This document shows, in pieces, positions 35,848-44,474 of a stretch of DNA of 64,000 nt; within the stretch, counting starts at the first letter, position 1, and each line of letters starts with the position of its first letter. This DNA is from Ignavibacteriales bacterium (GTDB lineage Bacteria; Bacteroidota; Ignavibacteria; Tepidaquicellales; Tepidaquicellaceae). The stretch is taken from NCBI GenBank assembly GCA_020635255.1, contig JACKAC010000001.1, positions 659,501-723,500 of the forward strand, in the 5' to 3' direction. The notes beneath the pieces are model-generated. The model was not told where the DNA came from. It was given only the letters and a program-made list of their open reading frames with translations, and made no database searches. A program made the position numbers and the translations under genes.

Positions 35848-36432
35848 TTATTGTTCTAATAAAAAATTTTTGTTGAAATTGTTCATTGTGGAAAGTAATC
35901 CTGATGTAATAAAAGACATTACGCAATCCCTATAATGGGGCATCATTTTGTTAAAAGTCTCAAATTCAGTTTGAGTAAAATCACCAAGTACAAAATCTAT
36001 ATAATCATCTTTTGAAGGAGGTTCATCAAGCCCGATTCCTATTCTCATCCTGGGGAATTCATCAGTTCCGAATTGGTATATCAAATCTGCGATCCCGTTA
36101 TGCCCTCCATCAGATCCTTTTCTGCGCACTCTAATGGAACCGAGAGGAATATTAAAGTCATCAACAATTATAAGAATATCGGAAATTTCTTTATCAAAAT
36201 CGTTAAAAAATCTTGAAATTGCTTCTCCGCTCCTGTTTATGAATGTAAGCGGTTTAAGTAGGATAAACTCTGCACCGTCAATTTTAGATATAAGAGCTTC
36301 ATACGATGAGGTTTTTATATCGAATCCGGATTTTAAAGAACCGGCAATGTAATCCGCCACTAGAAAACCGGCGTTATGCCTGGTGTATTTATACTTATCG
36401 CCCGGATTTCCAAGCCCGGCAATCAGTTTCAA
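35848..36432 (-). CDS. pth: Peptidyl-tRNA hydrolase
   Basis: Recycles peptidyl-tRNA released during translation. The 194-aa protein opens LIAGLGNPGDKYKYTRHNAG, with the catalytic histidine at residue 19, and carries IIVDDFNIPLG and the GSDGGHNGIADL segment of the family. Gene order rplY-pth is a common pairing. The start is ATG at 36432, 36 bp after the rplY stop. Confidence 0.97.
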   Translation of the reverse strand: MKLIAGLGNPGDKYKYTRHNAGFLVADYIAGSLKSGFDIKTSSYEALISKIDGAEFILLKPLTFINRSGEAISRFFNDFDKEISDILIIVDDFNIPLGSIRVRRKGSDGGHNGIADLIYQFGTDEFPRMRIGIGLDEPPSKDDYIDFVLGDFTQTEFETFNKMMPHYRDCVMSFITSGLLSTMNNFNKNFLLEQ

Positions 36433-36468
36433 ATCTTGATCAGATTAAGTTTTGGAAAGTATTGAAAA

Positions 36469-37125
36469 TTACTCTTCGCCGCCTTCTTCTTCCTCATCGG
36501 AGGATTTACCCTTGCCAATTACTTCAGGTTCAGCGCTTTCCTCACCTTCAACCGGAGCAGTTTCTTCAACAGCTGCCTTAGGCGGAACAACAGAAGCTAT
36601 TACAGCGCTTTCATCATTAAGAATCGTAACATTGTCCAATTTTAAGTCAGAAATTTTTATCGAATCACCTATATTTAATGACGAAACGTCAATATCAATA
36701 TGAGATGGTATATCTTTCGGTAAACACTCGATGTCCAATTTGTGAAGAGAATGCTGAAGTACGCCACCTTCTTTAACGCCGGGTGCTGTACCTACCAAGT
36801 GAATTGTAACTTCAATTTTGAGTTTTTGACCCTTATGTAATGCAAGCAGATCAAAATGAATCGGATTATCTTTTACAGGATGGAATTGAACGTCCTTGAT
36901 AATACAATTATGATGCTCATCGGTTCCTTCAATATTAAGGTCTATTATATGAGACTCAGAAGTATAAATCAATTGTCTTAATTCAAGGAAGTCGGCTGTT
37001 ATTGGGATGTTAGTCTCACCAGTTCCGTAAAAAATTCCCGGTACCTTTCCTTCGCTCCTAAGTTTATTCAGCCCGGATCCGGAAGTTTTTTCTCTTTTCG
37101 CTACGGTTAATTTTATTTCGGACAT
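36469..37125 (-). CDS. rplY: 50S ribosomal protein L25/general stress protein Ctc
   Basis: Binds 5S rRNA in the large ribosomal subunit. The 218-aa product is the long CTC-type form: an L25 domain at about 5-95 (GSGLNKLRSEGKVPGIFYG, HFDLLALHKGQK) and a beta-rich TL5-like C-terminal domain, ending in an acidic tail rich in Glu (about 190-218). It begins the rplY-pth-hppA run. Confidence 0.96.
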   Translation of the reverse strand: MSEIKLTVAKREKTSGSGLNKLRSEGKVPGIFYGTGETNIPITADFLELRQLIYTSESHIIDLNIEGTDEHHNCIIKDVQFHPVKDNPIHFDLLALHKGQKLKIEVTIHLVGTAPGVKEGGVLQHSLHKLDIECLPKDIPSHIDIDVSSLNIGDSIKISDLKLDNVTILNDESAVIASVVPPKAAVEETAPVEGEESAEPEVIGKGKSSDEEEEGGEE

Positions 37126-37218
37126 TTCTCTAAGTTTTTAAAATAAATAAACTTAAAATTAAGGCAATTAAATTAATTAATCAATTGAATAAGCTGTATA
37201 TACCTCCCTATGAACATT

Positions 37219-37250
37219 AAAAAAGCCCCTCAGTTGTTTTGAGGGGCTTA
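37219..37250 (-). terminator. Rho-independent terminator of the efflux operon
   Basis: AAGCCCCTCA and TGAGGGGCTT form a perfect 10-bp stem with a 7-nt loop. On the minus strand it is followed by six T, 22 bp after the RND gene stop. Confidence 0.9.
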
Positions 37251-37271
37251 AAAGCGTTAATTAATTGAGAT

Positions 37272-40200
37272 TTAAGTTGTTATGGGCTTTATCGGCTCCT
37301 CTCCAGTTTCGACTTTGCCTTCCTTATTAGCCTTTTCCTTTCGTTTTAAGATTCTATCGAGGAAATTATTTACAGATACATACATTACCGGGATGATTAC
37401 CAGTGTCAGGAATGTGGCAAAAGCCAGCCCGAAAATAATGGCAGTACCCATAGGCTGCCAGAAAGCTGTGTTCATTCCACCTGTTACTATCTTAAATGAG
37501 CTCCAATCGAAATCATATCCGGTTGTAAGGGGTACAAGGCCAAGTATTGTAGTTGCTGCTGTAAGCAGAACCGGGCGCAACCTTATCTTTCCGGATTGTA
37601 TTGTTGATTCGATCCTATCCATACCTCTTCTTTCAAGTTCTTTCTGAAAATCGAGCAATACTATTGCATTTCTAACAACAATTCCCGCCAGAGATATAAT
37701 GCCTATACCCGTCATTACAATGCCAAAAGGCTGTCTTGTTATAAGTAATCCTATAAGAACTCCAATCAAAGAAAGTACAACAGAGAACATGATAATAAGT
37801 GTTGAGCTGAAATTATTGAACTCTATCACAAGGAAAAAGAACACCAGTAATATTGCCATTATAAAAGCTTTCGAAAGAAAAGCCTGTGATTCCTGCTGGT
37901 CTTGATTTGCCCCGGAATATTTAATGTCATATCCGCGAGGTAGATTCATTTTAGACAGTTTTTGCTGTACATCTTTGAGAACTCCATCAGCATTAAATCC
38001 GGTGCCAACGTTTGCCGAAATAGTTACAACCCTCTTTAAATCTTTTCTTTTGATTGAGCCAATTCCAGCAGTAAAGCTAATATCCGCAACTGAAGAAATA
38101 GGGATCAATACATTATCTTTATTTGCAACATAAAGATTTGCGAGGTCCTGAACATTATTCCTCTGTGAAGAATCAAGCCGGACTGTTATATCATAATCAT
38201 TATTACCTACTCTATAGGTACTGGCATCGTTACCGCTTACAGCAGTATTGACAGTGACAGCTATTGTTCTTGTATTCAGTTTGTACAGTGATGCTTTTTC
38301 TCTATCTACAGTAAAGTGTATTTCTGGAGTCTCCCTGTCCAGGTTATCATCGAGGTCAGTCAATCCCGGAATATCCTTTATTTCTCTTTCAATTTTATCA
38401 GTGTATTCCGTCAGTATATCATAATCGTCACCATATAAATCTATGCTAACCGGTGGTCCTGTTGGCGGTCCCGCCTGTTGCTGGCTTAGAAGAACTTCTG
38501 CCGTCGTAAGTCCGGTAACGGCCTTCCGGATCTGCTCAACTGTTTCCAGTGTATTTTCATTCCTGTCTTCCATGTCGTAGAAGTTTACTGCGATAGTGCT
38601 CTTGTCAGGCTGGTTAAAGCCTCCTCCACTCTGGAAGTTAGTATTTATCTCCTGTCCTACAGTAGTAACGTAATATTCGATATCGCCGAATTGCGGCAAA
38701 ACTTTTTCTATTTTTTCAGTAACCTCATTAGTCTTCTCAATTGCGGTTCCTGAAGGCATCGACACATTTATGTAAACAGAAGGAGGCTCTACCTCCGGAA
38801 AAAATTCAAGGCCTGTATTGAAAATTCCATACACCACAAAGATGAAGAGGAGGAATACGAAAACAGCTGCAATTGTTGACTTCCTTCTTCCCATTAGCCA
38901 TCTTAAAAATATTTCATATTTTTCGATCATTCGCTCAAAATTTCTATCAAACCATTTATGATAGCGAACGAAGATATTGAATTTTGAGGATTTCGCCATT
39001 TTTGCTTTCTCTACTTTTACATTGATGATCCAGCTTGAAAATGCAGGGCTGATAACCAACGCAACAAAAAGAGAAGCAAATAGACAAGTAATAATTGTTA
39101 TCGGGAGGTAAACCATAAACTCACCCACGATTCCCGGGAAGAACAGGAGAGGGAAAAATGACGATATTATTGTTAAAGTTGCGATAAATACCGGTATCTG
39201 GACTTCTCTGGGACCTTCTACAGCTGCTTCAGCAGGCAGTAAACCCTCCTTATCCTGCAGGCGGTATATATTTTCGTTTACTACAACCGCATCATCCACG
39301 ATTATTCCAAGCACAAGGATCAATGAGAATAGAACAACAATATTAAGTGTTATATCAGTCAGACCAAGAATAGCAAACGCGATCATAAATGAGACAGGAA
39401 TAGCGCTTGCAACAACCAGAGAGTTTCTAAATCCCATAGCTGAGAAGAGAACAAATACAACCAGCAAGAATCCCGTGATAATACCATTTTGAAGTTCCTT
39501 TACTGTATCTCTTATGTTCGTAGATTGATCTCCGGTGTAACTAACAGTCAGTCCTTCCGGAAGGTCTTTGGCTTCAACAAGTGCTTTTGTTTTTTCAATA
39601 ATCTCAATTATGTTTTCGCCGCCTCTTTTCTTAATAGTAAGAGTCACAGCTTCTTTTCCATTCTCCCTGGAATATGTGTCCCTATCTTCAAAGCCATATT
39701 CTACATTCGCGACATCTCGTATGAAAATCGGGTCGCCGTTAGGTTTGGTTACGATTATGTTTTCAATGAGAGTAGGGTCAGTATATTCACCCGGAACTTT
39801 TACAGTAAAGTCTTTTTGTTCAATATTTACATTTCCACCGGGGACATTAATGTTCTCATTTTGAATAGCAGTAATAATATCTCCGAAAGCGACATTGTAA
39901 TACGACATTTTATTCGCATCACAATTTATCTTTACTTCGCGTTCCAAACCCCCACTGACGTCCGCACTAAGGACACCATCGATACCTTCGATGTCGTCGG
40001 AAAGATCGTCTGCAATTGATTTAAGCTCAGCCAAGCCAAAATTACCCGTAAGGTTTACATATAGGATCGGAAGCTCCGAGAGATTGACTTCAGAGACCTG
40101 AGGTTGGTCGCAATCGGAGGGTAAATCCGTTTGCGCTATAGAAACCTGATCTCTTACTTTCTGGAGTGCATCGTCTATCTGTACATTGGTATTGAACTCT

Positions 40201-40478
40201 ACAATGATAGATGAAAAGCTTTCCAGTGAAGTTGATGTAATAGTCTTAACACCTTCAACTCCTTTCAACTGATTTTCGATTTCCTGTGTCACCAACTGTT
40301 CCATATCGGTTGGAGACGCTCCGGCGTATGTAGTGGATATGAAAATATATGGAATGGTAATTGACGGTGAGGACTCTCTGGGTATAGTCATGTAAGATGC
40401 AGTCCCGACCAAAACAATTATCGCGAAAAGGATATAAATTACCGGTTTATGTTTTACAGCTATTTCAGATATTGTCAT
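37272..40478 (-). CDS. RND efflux pump inner-membrane transporter (AcrB/HAE1-like)
   Basis: Proton-driven trimeric exporter of 1068 aa that works with an adaptor and a TolC-type duct. It has the RND two-repeat plan: TM1, a large periplasmic loop, TM2-TM7, a second loop, then TM8-TM12. The relay aspartate pair is visible in GIIVDDAVVVNENIYR. In the second repeat, where AcrB has a relay lysine, the sequence reads LAGIVVRNAIVLLDF with arginine. It lies 27 bp after the MFP gene and ends the operon at the terminator at 37219. Substrate is unknown: a drug-type HAE1 pump is likeliest, and there is no Met-rich metal-pump signature. Confidence 0.95.
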   Translation of the reverse strand: MTISEIAVKHKPVIYILFAIIVLVGTASYMTIPRESSPSITIPYIFISTTYAGASPTDMEQLVTQEIENQLKGVEGVKTITSTSLESFSSIIVEFNTNVQIDDALQKVRDQVSIAQTDLPSDCDQPQVSEVNLSELPILYVNLTGNFGLAELKSIADDLSDDIEGIDGVLSADVSGGLEREVKINCDANKMSYYNVAFGDIITAIQNENINVPGGNVNIEQKDFTVKVPGEYTDPTLIENIIVTKPNGDPIFIRDVANVEYGFEDRDTYSRENGKEAVTLTIKKRGGENIIEIIEKTKALVEAKDLPEGLTVSYTGDQSTNIRDTVKELQNGIITGFLLVVFVLFSAMGFRNSLVVASAIPVSFMIAFAILGLTDITLNIVVLFSLILVLGIIVDDAVVVNENIYRLQDKEGLLPAEAAVEGPREVQIPVFIATLTIISSFFPLLFFPGIVGEFMVYLPITIITCLFASLFVALVISPAFSSWIINVKVEKAKMAKSSKFNIFVRYHKWFDRNFERMIEKYEIFLRWLMGRRKSTIAAVFVFLLFIFVVYGIFNTGLEFFPEVEPPSVYINVSMPSGTAIEKTNEVTEKIEKVLPQFGDIEYYVTTVGQEINTNFQSGGGFNQPDKSTIAVNFYDMEDRNENTLETVEQIRKAVTGLTTAEVLLSQQQAGPPTGPPVSIDLYGDDYDILTEYTDKIEREIKDIPGLTDLDDNLDRETPEIHFTVDREKASLYKLNTRTIAVTVNTAVSGNDASTYRVGNNDYDITVRLDSSQRNNVQDLANLYVANKDNVLIPISSVADISFTAGIGSIKRKDLKRVVTISANVGTGFNADGVLKDVQQKLSKMNLPRGYDIKYSGANQDQQESQAFLSKAFIMAILLVFFFLVIEFNNFSSTLIIMFSVVLSLIGVLIGLLITRQPFGIVMTGIGIISLAGIVVRNAIVLLDFQKELERRGMDRIESTIQSGKIRLRPVLLTAATTILGLVPLTTGYDFDWSSFKIVTGGMNTAFWQPMGTAIIFGLAFATFLTLVIIPVMYVSVNNFLDRILKRKEKANKEGKVETGEEPIKPITT

Positions 40479-40505
40479 TGCTGTTTCTTTGCAGATTCTA
40501 AAATG

Positions 40506-41555
40506 TTACTCAATTACTTTGATTTCATCACCATCGGCAAGTGATTGATAGCCTTCATATATCAGGTGATCACCAGGCTTAAGACCGCTTATAACCTGCA
40601 CATCGTTGCCATTTGAACCTCCCAGGGTTATTTCTCGTTTCTTAGCAATTCCATTTTCATTTACGAAAATATATTTTGCATCACCATAATCAATAATTTG
40701 ACCCTGGTTAAGCACTATTGCATTTGGAACTCTCTTTGTAGTAACTTCAACATTAACGCTCATCTGAGGCTTGAATTTCTGATCGGGATTTTCCAGAACG
40801 ACCTCAACATCAAACGTGCGATTAGTTTCATTTATCGTAGGTGAGACATAGTCGACTGTACCATTAAATTCTTCACCGGGGAATACGCCGAAAGTGAGTT
40901 TAACGGTGGATCCGCGTGAAATATCTGTCATGTACCTTTCAGGTACACCGACAGAAACCTTTACTCTTGAAACATTTACTATCTCAACTATCGGGTTTCC
41001 CGGTGATCCCATTTCACCGAGATTCATATTTTTCGCACTTACTATACCGTTTATGGGACTTCTAACGACAGTAAGGGGCAGTTTTGAACGAGCCAGATCA
41101 ACTGTTGTTTCTGCAATATCGAGATTGAGTTTGGCGTTTGTGAATTGTTGTTCGGTTGCTACTCCATTTTCGTAAAGTCGTTGAGTTCTTTCATACTCGC
41201 TAAGAGCAAGATTGTAATTTGCAACTGCTTGTTGATAGGAAGCATAATCCAATGATTGGTTTATGCGGGCAATTACCTGACCTCTTCTAACCCTGTCTCC
41301 TTTATCGACACCTAAGTAAACTATCTTTCCTCCTTGTTCAGGCGATAAAGCTGCCGACTCGTAGGGGATTAGGACACCAACTATACTGTAACTTTCAATA
41401 AACTCCTGCGTCGTTATAATTGTGTCCTTTACAAACGGTATATTTTTCTGTACTTCCTCCTGCTTATCATCGCCACATGAAGTTAGGGTAAAGATCAGAG
41501 CTATTATCAATAACTTTGAAAGATCTTTAAATAAAAACTTGTTTGTAATATTCAT
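40506..41555 (-). CDS. RND efflux periplasmic adaptor (MFP) lipoprotein
   Basis: Membrane-fusion protein linking the inner-membrane pump to the outer-membrane duct. The 349-aa product has a lipoprotein signal (FTLTSCGDD) and a lipoyl/barrel-sandwich start (ALSPEQGGKIVYLGVDKGDRV). It then has an alpha-hairpin (YQQAVANYNLALSEYERTQ to NAKLNLDIAETTVDL), PINGIVSAKN, and the beta-barrel and membrane-proximal domains. It begins 2 bp after the TolC-family stop. Confidence 0.95.
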   Translation of the reverse strand: MNITNKFLFKDLSKLLIIALIFTLTSCGDDKQEEVQKNIPFVKDTIITTQEFIESYSIVGVLIPYESAALSPEQGGKIVYLGVDKGDRVRRGQVIARINQSLDYASYQQAVANYNLALSEYERTQRLYENGVATEQQFTNAKLNLDIAETTVDLARSKLPLTVVRSPINGIVSAKNMNLGEMGSPGNPIVEIVNVSRVKVSVGVPERYMTDISRGSTVKLTFGVFPGEEFNGTVDYVSPTINETNRTFDVEVVLENPDQKFKPQMSVNVEVTTKRVPNAIVLNQGQIIDYGDAKYIFVNENGIAKKREITLGGSNGNDVQVISGLKPGDHLIYEGYQSLADGDEIKVIE

Positions 41556-41557
41556 TT

Positions 41558-42871
41558 TTATTTGGCTAATAGTTCCTCTAATTGTGATTTTGCGATCAAG
41601 TAATCGTATATTGCCTGCAGGTAATTCAATTTTGTCTGGCTTAACGTTAGCTCACTATTCAAAACATCTATCTGTGTTGCTACTCCGTCTATAAAGCTGT
41701 AATTGGCCAGCTGAAGACTTCTCTCGGCAAGTTTTACATTTTCTTTTTGAGTAATAATTCTTTGCTTGGCATCATCCATATTTAAAATTACACTTACTGC
41801 TTGTGTCCTTAATTTTCTTTTAGTGTCCTGAAGTGTTTCCAATGTCTGTCTTGCCTGGATCTCTTTGATCTGGACCTCATATGAATTTCTGAATAAATTC
41901 AGGTCCCAGGATAAGCTTATTCCTCCGCTAAGGGAATTGAAAAATTGATAATCTCCAATTCTGGTATTGTCATTTTCACTCGAGGTCAGCTCATATAGTC
42001 CAAACACTGCAAGTTCCGGAAGATATGATTTTTCCTGTACTGATATCAGCTCCTGGTTGATCTTGTTAGATATTTGGAGCTGTCTTACAGCGACGTTGTT
42101 CATTACTATGTTATTTATAAGGCTGTCAGTACTTCCGTAAACCTCAGTGCTGTCATAGATAAGATTCCCAACAACGTCTATTGACTGAGTTCCATCCATC
42201 CCGATCAGTTGTTGCAGATTTAGTTTACTGACTTTAAGATTTGTTTCAGCTGCATCAATTGAAGGAGCTATATTCTCCATGTTTACTTTTGCCCTCAAAA
42301 AATCAAATTCCGTTGCAATACCGCCATTGTATTGTGCCTCGACTACTTTATAGTTATCACTGGCATTTTGCATAGCTTCCATATTCACTTCCAGTACTTC
42401 TTTGGAAAAAAGCACGTTATAATATGCTGCAGTTACCTGTTGAATTACATTACTGCTTACAGAATTCAAATTTTCTTCGTTAAGCTTCTCGTAATATTCT
42501 GCTATTCTGATTCCCTGAAATACCGGAGTTCCTAGCACAGGAATAGGTTCAGCAAGTGTGATCTTGTTTGAAATGGAATTATCACTTCCAAATTCAATAT
42601 TTTCACCAAAAATGTTGATGACCGGCTTTAGAAAAGTTCTGGTATAGCTCGAAGTGAGCTTTAATGTAGGAAGTAAATTCTCTGAATATGCTTGAGATAC
42701 TTGCGTTTGCGCAATCAGCAGGTCGAGTTTTGCATTCGCCAGGTCGGTGTTATTATCCTGAGCTAATGAAATAGCTTCTTTGAGTGTAATTACCTTTTGG
42801 GCATATGACTCTATTGTAAAAGTAACCAAGAGAAGTATTAAAACGATAGGAGCCTGTAATTTTTTCATCAA
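41558..42871 (-). CDS. TolC-family outer-membrane efflux protein
   Basis: Outer-membrane exit duct of 437 aa. A signal peptide (LILLLVTFTIESYAQ) is followed by the repeated TolC coiled-coil halves. LKEAISLAQDNNTDLANAKL opens the first, and the second ends with RSLQLANYSFIDGVATQIDV and LNYLQAIYDYLIAKSQLEEL. It lies between the TetR regulator and the MFP gene, with gaps of 15 bp and 2 bp. Confidence 0.95.
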   Translation of the reverse strand: MMKKLQAPIVLILLLVTFTIESYAQKVITLKEAISLAQDNNTDLANAKLDLLIAQTQVSQAYSENLLPTLKLTSSYTRTFLKPVINIFGENIEFGSDNSISNKITLAEPIPVLGTPVFQGIRIAEYYEKLNEENLNSVSSNVIQQVTAAYYNVLFSKEVLEVNMEAMQNASDNYKVVEAQYNGGIATEFDFLRAKVNMENIAPSIDAAETNLKVSKLNLQQLIGMDGTQSIDVVGNLIYDSTEVYGSTDSLINNIVMNNVAVRQLQISNKINQELISVQEKSYLPELAVFGLYELTSSENDNTRIGDYQFFNSLSGGISLSWDLNLFRNSYEVQIKEIQARQTLETLQDTKRKLRTQAVSVILNMDDAKQRIITQKENVKLAERSLQLANYSFIDGVATQIDVLNSELTLSQTKLNYLQAIYDYLIAKSQLEELLAK

Positions 42872-42886
42872 ATAAATGTAAAATTT

Positions 42887-43594
42887 TTACGTGTCAAATT
42901 TATAGTACTCTCTGACCGTTTGTTCTAAATTAATTTTGTTTAGGGCGAATTGCTGTCTTCCTTTTTTGGTGAGAATTCCATTAAGTAGTAATTGCATACC
43001 ATGATTCACAGCATCATTAACAGAGATGTCATTTTCGTATAGGAATTTATAATTAATCATGGATCTCATGCTTGAATTGTACGTTGAAACAATTACACAT
43101 GTTGGGATTTCTTTATCTACGAGTCCTTCATTTTTTCCCTCATCAATGAGCTCGGATAATACCTGGTAGATTCTATTTGTCCTAAACTCATCAATCTTTT
43201 GCCATAGTCTTGGTGCGTGTATTTGCAAATCAGTAAACCATTTATCACTGCACTTAAGAACTTTACTATTGTAGATATTAATAATCTTAGTGAACTTAAC
43301 AACTACACTTTCCTTTGAAGATAAAATAGAATCTATGTGATCTTTAGATTCACTCATTAACCAACCCGCGACAGCCTCCAGCAAGATCTCTTTGGATTGG
43401 AAATATTTATAAATTGTTTTCTTGCTCATCTGAAGATCGCGCGCAATCTCATCCATACTGGTTTTATAAAATCCCTCCGCATGAAATTTGCTAATTGCGT
43501 AATTCAGAATTCGATTTCTTTCTTGATCTATTTGGGGTGCTTCTACTTCGCTCACTTGGACTTGGGAAACTATATTGGTTTTTTCAGTTTCCAA
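42887..43594 (-). CDS. TetR/AcrR-family transcriptional regulator
   Basis: Probable local repressor of the efflux operon it begins. The 235-aa protein has an N-terminal DNA-binding domain at about 24-75, with the HTH in TSMDEIARDLQMSKKTIYKYF and KEILLEAV, and a divergent C-terminal ligand domain. The start is TTG at 43594. About 20 residues precede the HTH, longer than usual. Being first in the operon suggests autoregulation. Its ligand is unknown. Confidence 0.92.
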   Translation of the reverse strand: METEKTNIVSQVQVSEVEAPQIDQERNRILNYAISKFHAEGFYKTSMDEIARDLQMSKKTIYKYFQSKEILLEAVAGWLMSESKDHIDSILSSKESVVVKFTKIINIYNSKVLKCSDKWFTDLQIHAPRLWQKIDEFRTNRIYQVLSELIDEGKNEGLVDKEIPTCVIVSTYNSSMRSMINYKFLYENDISVNDAVNHGMQLLLNGILTKKGRQQFALNKINLEQTVREYYKFDT

Positions 43595-43664
43595 GTTAGT
43601 GAGAAAAACTTATACTATCAAGTTATATTTTGCAGGACTTAGGTATTCTAAAACGTTTGATTTG

Positions 43665-43738
43665 TACCGGGAGAGGGACTTGAACCCCCGACCTACGGAT
43701 TATGATTCCGACGCTCTAACCAGCTGAGCTACCCCGGC
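43665..43738 (-). tRNA. tRNA-Met (CAT anticodon)
   Basis: A 74-nt cloverleaf is readable: acceptor GCCGGGG/TCCCGGT (with two G-T pairs), D-arm GCTC...GAGC, anticodon loop ATCATAA with CAT at 43702-43704, and T-arm with loop TTCAAGT. CCA is not encoded. The anticodon stem has only two consecutive G-C pairs next to the loop rather than three, favouring elongator Met over initiator. A tRNA-Ile with modified CAU cannot be excluded. It lies 70 bp upstream of the TetR gene on the same strand. Confidence 0.93.
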
Positions 43739-43761
43739 AGATTCCCATTACATGGAAACAA

Positions 43762-43792
43762 CAAACTTACTATTTTAGCAGATTTTATTCAA
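43762..43792 (-). promoter_or_regulatory. Bacteroidota-type promoter of the tRNA gene
   Basis: On the minus strand TTG (43790-43792), 20 nt, then TAAGTTTG (43762-43769) matches the Bacteroidota primary-sigma consensus (TTG, 19-21 nt, TAnnTTTG). The start site would fall near 43755, about 17 nt before the mature tRNA. Confidence 0.65.
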
Positions 43793-43815
43793 TGTAAAAT
43801 TCATAGGTAAACCAA

Positions 43816-43893
43816 AGGTGCCCGTTGCATGACCGCAGGTCATAGTCCGGCTCCGCCTGACCAGCACTGCCGTAAGCAGTGCGCAACGGGCAC
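43816..43893. repeat. 78-bp palindromic element able to form a four-way junction
   Basis: The outer arms GGTGCCCGTTGC (43816-43827) and GCAACGGGCACC (43882-43893) are perfectly complementary over 12 bp. They enclose three hairpins packed with almost no spare bases: ATGACC/GGTCAT (43828-43842), GTCcGGC/GCCtGAC (43844-43860) and GCACTGC/GCAGTGC (43863-43881). No open reading frame or promoter is evident in it. It resembles a dispersed mobile palindrome or a structured RNA. The following 43894-43995 stretch is AT-rich, and I see nothing in it. Confidence 0.8.
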
Positions 43894-43995
43894 CCTACTT
43901 TCATGGGAACAAATTGCCCTTAAACACTTTATATAAATTGATTAATGAGCCTAATTTATTTAATTTAAAACAAAACTCTAATTTAGGATTCACAG

Positions 43996-44460
43996 GTGCA
44001 TTTAAGGATTTTGTTGATATTTTTATTTATTTCTTCATTTTTGGGACCTCTTCAGGCGCAAAATGACGACTGGTGGCAGGATAAGAAATACCGGGATGAA
44101 AAGGTAAGAATTAAGTATTTCCTATGCAAAAAAGCTTTCGAGGATATATTAAAGGGACTTAATAACAGGAATATAAACTTCATTAACCTCTACTTCGATA
44201 CTGAAGTATATTTGAATATTATTAGTAAAGACAGGGGATATTACAGCTCAGATCAGGCTGAATTAATAATTCTGGATTATCTCGATTATTTTAAACCATA
44301 TGCTTTCAGTTACTCGATGTCCCACAGAAAAACGAAATACGCATTTGCATTAGGATCGTGTAATTATAATGTTGGAATGGGTAAACGAAAGCTCAAAGTA
44401 TCAGTCTCGTTGAAATATAAGGGCAAGAAATGGTTGATTGATCAGGTTAATATAAATTAG
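43996..44460 (+). CDS. DUF4783-like exported small protein
   Basis: A 154-aa protein with a signal peptide (IFLFISSFLGPLQAQ) and a single NTF2-like-looking domain of the DUF4783 pattern: an alpha segment (KAFEDILKGLNNRN), then YFDTEVYLNI, KDRGYYSSDQAELI, and late strands KVSVSLKYKGKKWLIDQVNIN. The function of the family is unknown. The start is GTG at 43996. The kinase gene starts 14 bp after its stop, so it is probably co-transcribed with it. Confidence 0.75.
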   Translation: MHLRILLIFLFISSFLGPLQAQNDDWWQDKKYRDEKVRIKYFLCKKAFEDILKGLNNRNINFINLYFDTEVYLNIISKDRGYYSSDQAELIILDYLDYFKPYAFSYSMSHRKTKYAFALGSCNYNVGMGKRKLKVSVSLKYKGKKWLIDQVNIN

Positions 44461-44474
44461 GAGCTTGTCACGGC

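Noticed and set aside
43665..43738. Initiator tRNA-Met
   Set aside because: The anticodon stem lacks the three consecutive G-C pairs typical of initiators; elongator Met (or a CAU-type Ile) fits better.
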